Source: Treponema sp. UBA1240 | GTDB taxonomy: Bacteria > Spirochaetota > Spirochaetia > Treponematales > Treponemataceae | Direction: 5' to 3' | Assembly (NCBI GenBank): GCA_002308875.1 | Contig: DBWK01000110.1 | Span: 1-5,086, forward strand | Length of the DNA stretch: 5,086 nucleotides | The notes under the pieces: model-generated | Told to the model about the DNA's origin: nothing | The model's database searches: none | What the model saw: only the letters and a program-made list of their open reading frames with translations | Program-made: the position numbers and the translations under genes | In this document: positions 4,725-5,086 of the stretch, piece after piece | How the letters are laid out: every line of letters starts with the position of its first letter | Position numbering within the stretch: the first letter of the stretch is position 1

Positions 4725-5086
4725 ATGAAAGCAATAGAAACTAAAGCAGCACCAGCCGCAATCGGGCCATATTCTCAGGCAATCGTTGCAAACGGCTTCG
4801 TATACACTTCAGGGCAAATTCCGCTCAACCCGGAAAACGGCGCAATAGAAGGAACAACAATCGAAGAACAGAGCGAGCGTGCAATCAAAAATCTTGGTGA
4901 AATTTTAAAAGCGGCCGGAACTGATTTTGCCAAGGTTGTAAAGACAACATGCTTTTTAGCTAATATAAAAGATTTTACTGCATTCAATGCTGTTTATGAA
5001 AAATATTTTGTAAACAAGCCTGCAAGAAGCTGCTTTGAAGTTTCGGCATTGCCAAAGAACGCGCTTGTTGAAATTGAAGCAGTTGC
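4725..5086 (+). CDS. ridA: RidA (YjgF/YER057c/UK114) 2-iminobutanoate/2-iminopropanoate deaminase, 3'-truncated by the window edge
   Basis: The 120 visible codons begin MKAIETKAAPAAIGPYSQAI and run through SGQIPLNP (29-36) to PARSCFEV (99-106) and ALVEIEAV (113-120), the canonical RidA series. Residues matching the E. coli active site are Y16, R101 (carboxylate binding), C103 and E116. E. coli RidA is 128 residues, so only a few C-terminal codons should be missing. The start has GGGAG at 4715-4719 with a 5-nt spacer, and no better upstream start is in frame. RidA trimers hydrolyse reactive enamine/imine intermediates, such as 2-aminoacrylate from PLP enzymes, to 2-oxo acids and ammonia, protecting other PLP enzymes. 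The gene is divergent from the operon and 271 bp from it, so a functional link to the oxo-acid enzymes is possible but unproven; ridA is also a common housekeeping gene. Confidence 0.96.
   Translation, partial: MKAIETKAAPAAIGPYSQAIVANGFVYTSGQIPLNPENGAIEGTTIEEQSERAIKNLGEILKAAGTDFAKVVKTTCFLANIKDFTAFNAVYEKYFVNKPARSCFEVSALPKNALVEIEAV

Noticed and set aside
4775..4987. 70-codon minus-strand frame opposite ridA
   Set aside because: ridA is unambiguous on the plus strand; the antisense frame has no supporting start signal.

Overview
The window looks like a chromosomal segment of a fermentative, low-to-mid GC bacterium, and a Treponema-like spirochaete is my best guess. The reasons are an A/T-rich but not extreme composition, strong GGAGG ribosome binding sites (which argue against Bacteroidetes) and a lipoprotein with a short, relaxed lipobox ending Ser-Cys. 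This assignment is inference; no rRNA or other marker gene is present.

Layout. Almost everything (positions 4453 down to 1) is one compact minus-strand operon. In transcription order it holds an Ldh_2-family 2-oxoacid (or imino-acid) oxidoreductase (4453-3380), an SsuA/TauA/NMT1-type ABC substrate-binding lipoprotein (3326-2226), an iron-containing alcohol dehydrogenase-fold enzyme of the HcxA/YbdH type (2208-1126), a HisC-like fold-type I PLP aminotransferase (1129-38), and the first 15 codons of a gene that probably encodes the ABC ATPase (45-1). The last three starts are tightly packed or overlapping (17-nt gap, ATGA overlap, 8-nt overlap), so they are probably co-translated. On the plus strand, a divergent ridA (4725 to the window end, lacking only its last few codons) faces away from the operon across a 271-bp intergenic region with a predicted promoter in each direction.

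How the genes could work together. The operon mixes a high-affinity uptake system with three enzymes that all act at the C2 position of 2-oxo acids: two structurally unrelated 2-hydroxyacid/2-oxoacid oxidoreductases and one aminotransferase. RidA, next door, hydrolyses 2-imino acids to 2-oxo acids. The simplest reading is import of an unidentified small organic acid (hydroxy acid, amino acid or sulfonate-like) followed by hydroxy acid / 2-oxo acid / amino acid interconversion. No histidine-biosynthesis neighbours are present, so a histidine role for the HisC-like enzyme is not supported here.

Regulatory structure. The rare tetramer CTAG occurs six times in the window, four of them in the two larger intergenic gaps. 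A CTAGGT-containing motif lies in the sense direction in the leaders of the Ldh_2 gene, the lipoprotein gene and ridA. The Ldh_2 leader also contains three mutually complementary segments directly before a start codon with a weak Shine-Dalgarno. No tRNA, rRNA, CRISPR array, mobile element or convincing Rho-independent terminator was seen.
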